Shown here one piece after another: positions 35,037 through 46,732 of a stretch of DNA of 64,000 bases. The first letter of the stretch is position 1, and every line of letters starts with the position of its first letter. The stretch is from Tetradesmus obliquus (lineage: Eukaryota; Chlorophyta; Chlorophyceae; Sphaeropleales; Scenedesmaceae): NCBI GenBank assembly GCA_030272155.1, contig CP126193.1, forward strand, positions 3,038,001-3,102,000, written 5' to 3'. The translations under genes were made by a program, and so were the position numbers. The notes under the pieces are model-generated. The model made no database searches and was not told where the DNA came from. It worked only from the letters and a program-made list of their open reading frames with translations.

Positions 35037-35949
35037 GCGCTCCATGCGAGTGTTGCTTGGCCGGGTACGTTATCCAATACTGGCATGACTACGTCTGTAC
35101 AGTACCATAACTGTTGGCAGGCGCATTAGCCAGCTGGACGCACGCTGCATGCCATGCAGCCAGTGGCTGGTTGGCTGAAGCCTGCTTGCACTCTTCTGCA
35201 CAAGGAGGCAAAGCTGCTGCTGGCACCTTTTTGAACTCTTCCATATGCATTTCGTGTCCCTAACTCTTCCGTTGTCGTTGGCAGGTGTCACCAGCTGGTC
35301 ACCAGGGTGATGTCACCTCCAAGCAGTAGTGCGGACCCCCGCCACGCAGTGACCCTATCTGTGACAATACGCAGCATTTGAGATGTTTCGAAACGTGCCG
35401 TTGTTCAACTTTCTGCATTCATCATCGTTGACGAGCACCTTCCCTAGGACTGGTCGCTGCGGCACACTGGTGGTGGTTGAACGAGGCAAGCAAGTTGTGT
35501 GCGTCTGTCTGCAACGGAGCTAGGCACGTCATGCAACAGTCATGCGTCCCGATGTAACCTTCTTTGTCCTTGCAGACACACAACCCCACCCCACAACCCC
35601 ATTAGGCACAGCTCCAAGTCTGTTAGTCTGCACGAGGCAGCAAGCACGAATCGTTGCCAAGGAGTCTGTTGCATAGTTTGTGAACTGACTTAAATCTAAA
35701 TCGATTCTGCTAGCATCAATACTACCTGTCACCTGTGCACAGTTCTGCCTGCGAGCAACAGGAGCAACTCGGGCAAAGAGCAGCTTGCCTTCTGCTCATC
35801 GTCTGCATCGTTTTCCTGTGACAGGGTTTTGTCCTTTTGTATCTATCAAAACATTCAAGCTGCATGTGGTGGTTGCCATAGCGAAACAGCAACGCTCTGA
35901 GAGCGCGACAGGCGCTGGGCTTGGAGCAAGAAGCCACTAAGCAGCGAAA
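35037..35949. other. intergenic region
   Basis: Holds the 3' UTR of the coiled-coil gene (plus-strand TGTAA at about 35554) and the promoter of the transporter. No coding sequence is recognised. Confidence 0.5.
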
Positions 35950-38900
35950 ATGGGAGCTATGGAGCAGTCAAGACACTTGACCACCGTTTTCGTTGTGGTG
36001 GCCTGGTACGCAACATCAGTCTAGGCGCCAGGCTGCAGCAGTGCTGATTGCTCTCACAATTGGCTTGCAGTCACTGCCTGCCATGCAGCAAAACACAGCC
36101 CAATTTTGTTTTTAGGATGCCTCGTTCCCTTTTGAGTCATGCACACCTACTTTTAACAGCAGCGCCAGCACCTGCCTGATGGTGATGCATTTCACATGCA
36201 GCATGTGCGGCATTTCAGGCTGTTCACAGATGGCACTGTCTGACTGCTGACTCGCTTGCGGTAAAACTACCATCCTCAAGCAGAATTGGCGTGGTTTCTT
36301 TGCTAAGAGAACAGCAGTAGATTGCTTGCTGTTGCCAAGTGTAAGGACGACCAGGCTGGCTGCAGGGATCCTGCAAGTGTGCAAACATCGCCGCCCCTCT
36401 GCCTGCTGGTTGCAACAGGTACACATGCAACATTGGAGTGCTGCTGCTAAACAAGTACCTCCTCAGCAGCACACCATTCAAGTGAGTGCTGGGCAGCAAC
36501 CGGCTGTCAGCAGACCAGCAGCACCTGGCCAGCACGCACGTGATGCAGCAGCAGCACCTGGGCAGTTTGCTTGCACATCCAACTGCAGCAGATGTAGCAG
36601 CTGCAGCCGATGGTGAACATTGAGCAGGTCCAACTCAGCTCAGCAATTAACTTGCGCAACATCCGCTGCAGCTCCAGAAAAGCTTCACGCTCCTGCAAGC
36701 CGCCGCAGCGGCGCTTGACTCCAGCTGCACCTTCAGCATCATTATGTACTAGTGCATGGTGGTAGACGGGGTTAACACAGGTGCTGATGCAAGACGAGCA
36801 CAGCCATGACACCCGTCCCGCGTTGCTGCCCGTGCTTGCTGCCAGGTCGCCTGTGTTCCTGACGTTATGTCACATGATGGCGTGTGCAACATTAGGCTAC
36901 CTGCTATCACTCAGCCAGTTCACACCCATCAAGCCGCTGAAGAGCAAGCGGCAGCTGTGGAAGATCTGCCTGCTGGCCAGCATCTTCTGCGTCACAATCG
37001 TGCTGGGCAACTTGTCACTGAAGTACATTCCTGTCAGCTTCAACCAGGCGATTGGGGCCACCACACCCTTCTTCACAGCCATCTTTGCTGCGCTGATGCA
37101 AGGTGTGGAATCCTAGTGTGCAGCAGCAGCAAGTCAGAATGCAGCCGCTCCGGGCGATGCAGCAGCCGCTGCCAGGTGGAGCTATGCACTGGGTTGTTGC
37201 GTTGTCAGAGCGTCACAAAGGACTGGCAGCTTGCAGGACACAGCAGTCATCAGCCAGCAGACGAGCTCTGCAGCAGCAAGGGCAGGGCAGTGCTGATGAC
37301 TTCGCACGTGCCTGCGGAGCATCACCAGAGCACCCAAGTAACAGCTGTGGTGCCGCTTTGTGTGCAGGTAACCGTGAGGCTGGCATCACATACCTCACAC
37401 TCATACCCATTGCTGGCGGAGTGATCATCGCCACCGGGGGCGAGCCATCGTTTCACCTTTTTGGCTTTGCGGCATGCCTGCTGGCCACATCAGGCCGAGC
37501 GCTGAAGTCAGTGGTGCAGGTGAGCGCAGCAAAGCAGCAGCAGCGGGGCCGAGTAAGCTGCGCTGGAGGTGCAAGGCAGCACAGCAGCTTGCACCGCGCA
37601 GCAGGCGGCATGTTTGACCAGCAAGCATCATTTGAGCGAGCTTTCGCTGCAAGCCCGCCAGCTGTGTCGGCTTCTCCCGCCCGCTCCAAGCCCGCCAGCA
37701 GCTGATGCCGGTCCTGCATGCCGGTCTAGTACCATCCCATTCACCCGCGCTTGTGCTGCTGCTGCGCTGTGTGCATGTCTGCCACGCAGGCGATGCTGAT
37801 GACGGATGCCAGCGAGAAGCTGGACCCCATGAGCCTGCTGTTCTACATGAGCAGCTTCAGCGTGCTGCTGCTGGTGCCCATGACGGTGCTGCTAGAGCCG
37901 GGCTCATTCGCACAGGTGTGGGCTGCGTGCTGTGCCACGCCAGGGAGGGCGTAGGAGGCAGCAGTGTCCATATGAATACTACAGCTGCACAGGATGCTGT
38001 GCATGTCACTCGCTCTGTGCAGTCGACTAGTGACACTTTGGGCGGTAGCAGTCGGTTGAAGCATGTCTGCCATAGCATGATACGCGCCGAGTGCACTGAC
38101 TTAACAGCGTAGTATGTTGCAGTGCTGTGCTCTGCCTCAGCTTCTCACACAGCTCTTGTTTGTGCTGTGCGTGCTGCGCAGGTGCACGGGCTGCTCCACA
38201 GCCATCCGGGCTTTGGGTGGTCGCTGCTGGTGAACAGCTGCATCGCGTACGCAGTCAACCTCACCAACTTCCTGGTGACCAAGTACACCAGCGCGCTCAC
38301 GCTGCAGGTACGGCACGGCAGCAATGCAAACGTGCTTGCTGTATGACCGTCAACATCTGCAAGCTGCTGGGAGCTGCTGCTCAGCAGCTTGCTGTCCTGT
38401 TGCAAGGTTTGGTGGACTTCAACGTGGTTCAGGACCACGCACAGTACACCCAGTAGAGCAAGTGTCATCGTTGCCCGAGTGCGTCGGCAGTGCGGTAGTT
38501 GTGACATGCTGGCTGCTGTTGATATCTCTGTGAGCAGCGTTGCGCCACACATGCTACAGCTGCTTGATATGACTCATGTGCTGCTGCTATTACTGCTGCT
38601 GCTGCCGCTTGCTGCTGCAGGTGCTGGGCAACATGAAGGGCGTGATTGCTGCAGCCATCAGCATAGCGCTGTTCAAGAACCCGGTGACGGCCAAAGGCAT
38701 GCTGGGCTACCTCATCACCGTCATCGGCGTGGTGGCATACTCAGAGGTGCGCCTGGTACAAACATGGCAGCAGCAGTAGCAGCAACATGGCAAGCATACT
38801 ATACTGCGTATGCGAGCGTTCCGAGGCATGCCGTGTAGTGCCAGAGCTCCTTCCTGCAAAGCTGCAGCGTTGTGAGGCAACGTCAGCGCATACGTGTGCG

Positions 38901-39231
38901 ACTGCTGCTGCTGCTTACGCGTCATGCATTGCTTGACATGTGGTGTGCTGCCGCTGCCGTGCGAATGCAACTCTACTTGCAGACCAAGCGGCGCAGCAAG
39001 CTGCGGCAAATCCACGAGACCGGAAAGACTGCCTCAATGGAGGACATGGCCGGCATGCCGCTGCTGGCCAAAAGCAGTGATGCTGGCGGCGGCAAGGACC
39101 ACCTGCTGCCGCTGAGCCATGAGTGGGGCCAGCAGCACCGCAAGGGCAGCAGCAACGGCGAGGGCAAGCAGGACTTCAACTCGTACAAGACGATCGTGCT
39201 CAAGGCGACTGCCGGCGAGCACACATCGTAG
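35950..39231 (+). CDS. TPT/nucleotide-sugar transporter family membrane protein
   Basis: Exons 35950-36005, 36419-36481, 36846-37102, 37368-37519, 37790-37915, 38182-38307, 38621-38746 and 38983-39231; 384 aa. The drug/metabolite-transporter fold with about ten helices is clear. Family signatures of the plant TPT/KV-type group (UDP-uronic-acid transporter and relatives) are in order: [78 protein letters not shown] and GVVAYSEV. It probably sits in the Golgi or ER membrane and exchanges a nucleotide sugar or sugar phosphate; substrate is not decidable. After the last helix comes a hydrophilic tail of about 80 residues rich in Lys, Gly and Ser, longer than in plants. Exon 1 uses a donor inside the Trp codon (VVVA-W), which restores the conserved WY...[10 protein letters not shown] junction. 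Exons 5, 6 and 7 are each 126 bp. Confidence 0.9.
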
Positions 39232-41618
39232 TGCGTGCTTGTGTTTGTCTGTGCGTGGCTCTTGTGTTGAGAGTGTGTAGCGCTGGTGTTGTTGTGTTTG
39301 TGCATGCAGCTGCTGCTGCTTTAGCTTGGGAGGTGCTGCTGCCATGCATGCTGCGGAGGTGGTGTCCGTGACAGCTGCTGCAGTGCACAGCATGTGGTCA
39401 GCAATCCGCGCAATACAGCAGCTCGGGCAGCAAACCAACAATGTGTTACCAGTGCGTCGTCCACGCATGATGGTGTGTGTGTGGCGCGGTGCTGGTGCTG
39501 TTGCTGGCTTGTGCATGACAAGGGCTTGTGGGCTGTGTGTGCGTTTTTGTACAGCTCCCAGGCTGGGGTGCGCATGCCAACTGGACTGCACAGCAGCTGC
39601 CGTGTCCATGCATGCATCTAGCAGCACACACCTGCAGCCTGTCTGCGTGTGTACCCTTGCGGCTTTCTTGTGGCTTGTACTAGGCTTGCGTGTTTCTGGT
39701 TGGCGTGGTGGCTGCTGGTGCGTGATCCCGTGTGCACACACATCTGTAAGTTGGAACTGGCGGGTGAGGGGGGGTGCTGTCGGATTGTGCTGGCGCCTGG
39801 TGCCTAAACAGAGGCAGGACAGCATTGTGATTAATGTACACGCGCCACGATCGCATAGTTCCCGTGCATGGGGGTGGTCTGTTTGGTTATGTGTGCTTTG
39901 CTGGATGACGTTCATCACGCAGGCTGCAGCATCGGCAGCAGCTGTTGCTGAGCAGTGGCTGGTGCCGCCTGTCCGCTATCATTGTAGGAGTAGGTGTGCT
40001 GCTGTGCATTCCTAGCAGCTGGTATACTTTGAAACTGCATGCGAGTGGCAGTAGATTTTCATCCATGACTGCCCCCTGCCTGTACGAGTGCAGCGGCATG
40101 GCTGGTGCTTCTGGTTGGATGATGTTGATGCATGGTGCTGCTGCAGCTGGCTGTGGAGCTGCAGCCAAACTCGCTTGGAGCAGCTTCTGTCACAACTGGC
40201 TGCTGTGATGTCATGACATGTGATCACACCACGGTGGGTACAGCAGGGAATGTTACTGTGATCATCCCACTAGGATGATACTACTAGCAGTCGCATGGTG
40301 GTGGTGGTGATACAGCATGCTGTACAGGCTGCCACAGGCAGCCACTGCCGCCTTGACTGATGCAGGTTGAGCCTAACCCTAGGGCTGAGGCCTCAGCAAC
40401 TTCACCCAGTGATCTTCTTTTAAACCCATGCACTGTTGCTGTGCACGTGTGTACTGCATGCCGCTTAGCTTGCGACACTGTTGTTGCTTGGTGTTTCTGT
40501 TTGTAGCAGGGACGTCCCCTGCTGGCTTTGCCCCTCTGGTGTGCAGCCCCTTTTGTAAAGCCAATCCCTGTTGCTTGCCTTCTAATGTCAAGGGGGGTTT
40601 GGTGTCAACAGCAGTGTTGACAGCTGCTGTGTTGCTTGTGATCGATGCTCAAACCCTGTCTTGACGTGCTTGAAGCACGTACTTGGGCTAGCTAGTAGGT
40701 TTCAAGGGTGACACTGGACTCTGCATTGTAACATTCTGTTGGTCATTATTGCACATGTTGCAGCACGACGGCCCAGCAAGCCAAAGGAGCCATGAAGCGC
40801 AGACAACTTTTGTTCACGTGTTACACTCCCAGAACCCCAGCCAACCCGGCTGCAGCTGCATGCCAGGTCTACTCCCCTCCCCCTTCATCTCTGCATACTT
40901 GCATAATCAGGCCACAAAACCTAAGTCTAAGAGCCAACGCACACTGCCTGCGCCACCTTGCTGGCTGACATGCAAGCCTCCAGCACAGGGCTGCTGCCAG
41001 TCTGGTGCTGCAGCTGCACGTAACTGGCATGCTTCGTTGCAACACACCGCCAAGCATCAAAGGCTTCAAAAGCCTGCTGCTGTTGCGTGGTCCGACTACA
41101 GCAGCCATGTGCACATGCTGAAAGCCACGATAAGGCGGCAGTGACCTGCAGCAGCAGACAGCAGAAATACATGCGGTCAGGTTCAGTGGCTGTGCTGCCT
41201 TCTTGCACAGTGGCGTTCACATACAGCGCTCACCCACTGCAAACTCCTGTACGCCTGACTACAAGCAGCAGTGTACCTACACACTTCATGCCGTGCATGC
41301 ACACGAGGATTGGGATTGCACCGGTGCCACTGCTGCGCTGGTGTGGGCTGCGCAGCCGCCCAGATGCTATAATGGCACCTGCCACACCACTGCAATGACC
41401 CCCTACATCTTCACTGTCGACATTCAGCTGCACGCCTGCAATACATGCTTTGCCCTGCTGCTGCAACACACAATTGCCCGACTGCATCGCTGGCTGCTGC
41501 TGCTCTGACGTTTCAAGCCACACAAGCACTTCCCCTGCAACCCAATCCACTTCTTCAATTGCTGGCCATCACCCACCTTAGCTCGTCATCCAACCTATCC
41601 AATTATGTAGAACAGGGC
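39232..41618. other. large convergent intergenic region
   Basis: Between the transporter and plastid S17 genes. It has T/G-rich stretches (39240-39800) that keep two overlapping frames open on opposite strands, but neither resembles a protein. A plus-strand TGTAA lies at about 39747. No repeat array, RNA gene or mobile element is recognised. A fast-evolving gene cannot be excluded. Confidence 0.45.
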
Positions 41619-42216
41619 TTAGTCGGCCCTGCGCACCACCTCTGCCAGCTTGAAGCGCTTATTTTTGCTGAGCGGCCTGCAGCCCTCAAGGCGCACATAA
41701 TCACCCACACCCACGCCCAGGCTGCCATCATCGTGTGCGATGTAGCGCTTTGTGATGCGCACACGCTTGAAGTACTTGTCGTGTGCTGACAGGCGCTCCA
41801 CTGCCACAACCACTGACTGCTGCATGCCCTTGCTGACAACCTGGGGGTGAAAGGAAACAGCAGCATGGTGCACATGTGCTGCATGTCAGGCTTGCATGCC
41901 TCGGGACTGCCCTGTGCAGTTTGCATGCACATATGTGTTGCAATGAAGTGCATGCAGGTTTATGAACAGTCCTAAGCTCAATGTGTGCTCGAACATCAAA
42001 TGCCAGGCCCACATCACCACCAGTGCCGGAAATGACTGCTGCTGCCACAGCTGCAGCAGTAGCGGCACTGCTGAGCCCCGCGCGGCGCACCTTGCCCTGC
42101 AGGTCCTGCACTGCGCGCACCACGACTGTGGATGCACGGCTGCTGATGGCTGGGCGCACTGCAGCAACACGACTGCTGGAGGCGAAGGCTGAACCCCGCA
42201 GCATTGTGGCGTTCAT
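41619..42216 (-). CDS. RPS17: plastid ribosomal protein S17 (uS17c)
   Basis: Two exons, 42216-42091 and 41840-41619; 115 aa. Exon 1 encodes a Ser/Ala/Arg-rich transit peptide (MLRGSAFASSSRVAAVRP... to VVVRAV) and QDLQGK. Exon 2 encodes the S17 OB-fold: VVSKGMQQSVVVAVERL, KRYIAHDD, VGDYVRLEGCRPLSKNKRF, KLAEVVRRAD. Bacterial S17 has the same KTVVV/HD/GD/CRPLSK pattern. The protein binds 16S rRNA early in small-subunit assembly in the chloroplast. A nuclear copy is typical of the green lineage. Length without the transit peptide is about 78 aa, normal for the family. Confidence 0.93.
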
Positions 42217-43251
42217 TTTGCTATTGATTTTGATGTGTTAAATGAGCACGAACTGTCGACAGACAATCCGGCAAGTGGTGGGCCTCGGTGTGCTACTGGT
42301 GGCTGAGCTTGTTTGTGGCCGGTCCAGACAGCAGACAGCAGCAGTAGTGAAAAGGCAGCACACAGTAAGCTGAACAGCAACAATGTGCTGTTGGCGTCAA
42401 GTTCTTACTAGCAGAACCCAGCAAGTTATGTTGCGAACCACGGACCATCTGTCGCAAGCACTTCAGCAACATGTGCATGCTCAATATAAGATGTTTAGTC
42501 CTAAATTGGGGAGTCTCAACTCCGTATTCCGGACGATCGTTTCCTTGCTTGTGTGCGAGGCACGCGCCATTTCGCATGCACGCATGGGTGCAAGTGCTGA
42601 GTGTCACAGTTGTTGCCTGGTATGAAGCCATCCGGCCACCCACACACCCCTCCCAGCCCCTACGAGGCACTTCATTACCTTAAATTACATTGGAAAGTAT
42701 CTTTTCGTGACGTGCTATGGGGAAACACCTGCCTGCAAACTCTGGCAAAGTCAAAACCCACCACCCAAAACACCAGAAGCCATTGACCCTGGCGAAGAGG
42801 CAGCACTGGACGTCGAAATTTGCACATTTGCTGAAGCATATTGCTGAATGGTTTACGTGGCAGCATAGATGGCCTGGTTCGAGGTATTCAGAGACTGTAA
42901 CTGCTCCACGACGCTCTCCAACGCCTGCGCCTCGCGCGCTCAAAGTTCAGCTATAGAGGGAGACCAAGCCTCACATTGCAATGAGATCTTGTGTGGCGTC
43001 ACAGCTCCATTGACTTTATGGCAATTCGAATCGGAAGAGCCGGTGTAACACGAAAAATAACGCTGGTCGGAAGGCCACAGTCTCCGTCCTCATTCTCATT
43101 CGTCCGGGTAAATGTTACCTCAACTGTAAGATGTGCACATCTTCTGCAGCTGTGCGGACGATCGTACTGACTGCTGCTTTGCCTGTGTTTGCCCCAGCTC
43201 ATCAACAGGCTGCCCGTTCATTCTGGTCTGCAAACAATCTGAAGCAGTGAC
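42217..43251. other. divergent intergenic region
   Basis: Between minus-strand RPS17 and the plus-strand thioredoxin-fold gene, so probably both promoters. A 79-codon plus-strand frame at 42717-42956 (basic, Trp/His/Lys-rich) has no recognisable relatives and is not called. Confidence 0.5.
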
Positions 43252-45476
43252 ATGGATCGTGATTCAGCACTGCAAGCAGCCCATTACAGCACGGTGCAGC
43301 AGACACAGCAGCTCATCGATGAGGTGTGTTGAGCAAGGTCACAGTACACTGCACTGTGTACATCTCGTGCTGCACCTGGTGCACTATCTCCGGCTTCTCT
43401 GCTCTTGTATATTGTGCTTTTAGATGTGACTAGGCAGCCGTAAGCTGTGCAGACTGATCGCCAATATACCCTGCTTCTTTTGCCCCACGTACATCAGCAA
43501 CTGCTGCTGCATTTTGGCATCACCAGCGCCATGGTGTCTATTCTTGCCTGCTTCAGCATCTGAGCTCCTGCATACTGCCTGAACCTGCACCCATGATACA
43601 CACACCCTGCTGCTGCCTGCCACCGCTGCTGCAGCTGGAAGACATGGCATTGGATCCCACGCTAGACCAGTGCTGCCGCAGGGACATACAATCACAGATG
43701 GCAAAGGAGCGCATACGGCAGAGCCTGCAGCGTGAAGACCGCATAGATGCCCGGCAGCGGCTTGCCGCAGAAGCAGTCTGCAGAGATCCTGCAGCACTCG
43801 CAGCAGCCAGCTTGCAGGAAACACTCCAGCAGCAGCGGGCAGCTGCAGCTGCATTCAAAAACAGAAATGACGAGCTTGATTCGGATCTAGAGGCTGAAGG
43901 CGAAGGTGATGCAGAGCTTGCTGCGTTGCGGCAGCAGCGGCTGGCGCAGCTGCGAGCGCAGGGCGCTGCGCAGCAGCAGGCGCAGCGCAGCGGCTTTGGA
44001 AGTTTGAATGATGTGCAGGAGGGCCAGCTGCTGCCGCTGCTGCGAGAGCCGCCGGGGAGGGGCGTGTTGGTTGTGCACCTAGCTGTGCAGGGTTTTGAGC
44101 CGTGCAACACACTGGATGAGTGCCTGGCTGCAGCGGCAGCACAGTACAGGTGGGAGGTGATGTGGTTGGTAGATGTGCGTGCATGCAGGTCTGTGCTGGC
44201 GTACAGCTTTCAGGTTGAGGCAAAAGGGAGGGAAGGAACCCCCAGCAGCAAACTGTGTGTGTAGTGAGATAGGGTGTTGTGCGCCCAGATGCCCAGGCTT
44301 TTGAGGTGTGACTGGTGCTTGCCTGTGCTGCAGACACAGATGCCAAGTATGTGGCAGACACTCATCAAACGTGTGCATCGTACCCCACCACCCACTCCCA
44401 CACAGCTGCACATACAGCACCCCACATGCGTGGACCTCACAACCCTGCAATACGCCTCGACGCAACGCACTCATCCTCGCCCTGCGCCTCATGCATGCCT
44501 CCGCAGGGGCACCTACTTTGCGCGCGTTGTGGTGCAGCGGGGCAGCGCCTTGGTGGCGCGGCTGCAGCTGCCGCAGGGCGTGCCTGCGCTGCTGGTGGCG
44601 CTGCAGGGGCTGGTGCTGGGCAAGGCCCACATCAGCCAGTTTGGGGCACACGATATTTGGGAGGAGGAGGTGCGGTGGCTTGGTTCCGTTGAGTTACGTA
44701 GTAGTAATCAGGTGCTGGGCTGTTGCGTGTGCCGTCCCCTGCTGCCTAGGCCCGTGACATGCTGCGGCACAGCTTGAGCTTGTTGTCTGCAGCAAGCAAC
44801 GGACATGCAAGTGGTTACCTGGCGCATAACAGGTGAACCATCTGTCAATCCACGAATCTGATGCTGCGTGCTTGGCTGTTGCCCTGCAGGTGATGGCATA
44901 CTTGCGGCGCTTCAAGGCGCTGTCTACCGGTGACGCGCAGCAGCGGCCTGCTCGGCCAGGCGCAAGCAGTGCCGCAGCAGCTAGCGACGATGAAAACGGC
45001 AGCAGCGATGAAGAGGACACACAGGTGAGCGCTGCGCTAGCGCAAACAGCGCTGGTTGCGCTGTGGTGCTGGCTATGCGGCCTGCTTGCGCTGCCCGGAG
45101 GTTGGTTAGGCAACAGCTTGATAGTTGACAGCAGTGCATCCGCGAGTGGCTTGTATAGGTGCCACAGACTGTCGAGTGTGTTGCTCCTGAAGTGCTGTTA
45201 CACATGAGATGTGCCTGCTGGTGGTGTGCCCGTCAGCATTGACTTGGTAATCACCTTACAGCAGTGGGTTGGCAGGGTTCAGTGCGCTGCCCATATGCTG
45301 GGGATGGTTTGGCTCTGAAGCAACATCTACATACCACTCTGCTGTTGTGATGTTTACCATTGCAGGCTGACGGCCGCGACGCACCGTGTGAGGTGTGTGG
45401 CCGCACATATGCGCACACGCACGTGCGCGCACTGTACAGCACGCAGCAGCAAGGCAGCGACGCTGACGATGAGTGA
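43252..45476 (+). CDS. thioredoxin-fold protein, phosducin/TXNDC9-like
   Basis: Exons 43252-43323, 43635-44149, 44507-44669, 44890-45024 and 45366-45476; 331 aa. An N-terminal helical, Gln/Arg/Ala-rich region (LQREDRIDARQRLAAE, RQQRLAQLRAQGAAQQ) leads into a thioredoxin-like domain, about residues 140-250: GVLVVHLAVQGFEPC, LDECL, TYFARVVV, LVARLQL..GVPALLVALQG, ISQFG. This order matches TXNDC9/phosducin-like proteins, co-chaperones of the CCT chaperonin, and like them it lacks a CxxC active site in the fold. An acidic Ser tail follows (DDENGSSDEED). The last exon is odd: it adds a CEVCGRTYAHTHVRALY segment with CxxC and two His, which could bind zinc. Start is the ATG of a 24-codon first exon whose phase fits. 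Confidence 0.7.
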
Positions 45477-46732
45477 GCTGCAGAGCAGCTGCTCTGTGTG
45501 CTGACGAAGCTGCGGCAAGCCAGCTGCGCAAGTTGCCTGCGGAGATCTGGCAAAGCACTGCTACAGCGACTGCAGAAGGCCTTGGCAGCAGCAGTGGACA
45601 GCAGCTCAGCTTACCGAGGGTGGTTGTCTCCCCTGTTGTGTGGGCAGCAGAGTGAGGTGAGCAAGTCATTCATAGGTTTAGCATGCCAACAATGCTTGGA
45701 TGCAGGCACGCATGTAAAGAGCTCTGTGCTGTGATGCATGTGCGTCATCTGCGGGCTATCTTGCCAGAGGTGTTCGCCAGCTGTATTGCTTGTTGGTGAT
45801 CTGCTGGTCTGGCAGCACGGCTGCATGCCCTCTGTGCCTCAATGGCAGGCTGATCTATTGCAACGTGAAGCTGCCCGGGTGCTTGCCGATGTGCTGACAG
45901 CAATCTTAGACAATCAGTGCCACTGCATTGCCCAATTCTGTTGCCTGGCACCGCCTGCATTGTGTGTTTGTGATGCAGGCCTCCACCGAACTACATGGCA
46001 GCAGGGTGAAAATCATCAGCAGCGCTGCTAGGGGCTGTTCACAACATCATTTCAGCCACTTTCCGCCCTGCGTGGAGTCTGTTTGTCTTGGGTAGAGCGG
46101 GATGCTCACTGCTGTGGATCCTCTGCAGCCTTGGAGCTTGCTTGTCTGCAGCAGCTGCAGCAGCATGCCGTTGGGCATCATTGGGTGTGTGCTGAACTAA
46201 TTTTTTTACACTGAGCTGTGTTGCCTTGTTGTAAGCAGCTGCATCACTTTTAGAAAGCTGTGAAGAGTTTGCCGTTGTAATGGGGTACCATTGCTTGTGC
46301 TATACCTGGCTGGCCTCAAGCCTCATCGTCATCATCATGATGATATTACATCATCATCATGATGATATTACAATATTAACATGATCTTACCATTCTCATG
46401 ACACCATAAAATCAAACCATTACATCAAACGTTAGTAACCTTGGCCCCATGAGCCTGACTCGCAGGTCACTGCTGCGGGTGTCAGACCAGGGGACCCTTG
46501 GCAGACAGACCACTGCTGCACACAGACCAGCCGTGTAGCTGAGCTGCTTGATCACACATCTGTCACCAACGCGTGCAAGCACAACACAGCAGCGCACACT
46601 CCTGCATGCGCTCCACTGGGGCGCAGAGGCACCGGCATTGTTGCTTCGGCTGACATGGCAACGACACGATAAGGATGAAATCCCGTGACAAGCTGGCCTG
46701 CAGGCCTAGCAGGTGCAGTCTTGCCAGCGCTG
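45477..46732. other. convergent intergenic region
   Basis: Contains the 3' UTRs of the thioredoxin-fold and UBX genes. Plus-strand TGTAA lies at about 45714. Near 46330-46372 there is a doubled palindromic repeat (separate entry). No coding sequence is recognised. Confidence 0.5.
46330..46372. repeat. doubled 21-bp palindromic repeat
   Basis: Two copies of a 21-bp sequence at 46330-46350 and 46352-46372. Each contains the perfect palindrome ATCATCATGATGAT followed by ATTACA. On the minus strand each carries TGTAA, about 360 bases behind the UBX gene stop. Confidence 0.9.

Noticed and set aside
39034-40015. Overlapping long open frames on both strands (294 aa minus, 229 aa plus)
   Set aside because: They shadow each other, use T/G- or C/A-biased composition, contain no recognisable domain, and the left part overlaps the transporter's last exon.
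42860-42900. GGTTCGAGG-like box suggesting a tRNA T-arm
   Set aside because: No matching acceptor stem, D-arm or anticodon arm could be placed around it. No tRNA or rRNA gene was seen anywhere in the window.
42717-42956. 79-codon plus-strand frame, basic and Trp/His-rich
   Set aside because: It is short and unsupported by family resemblance or a splice context; it lies in a divergent promoter region. Left uncalled, although a small gene cannot be excluded.
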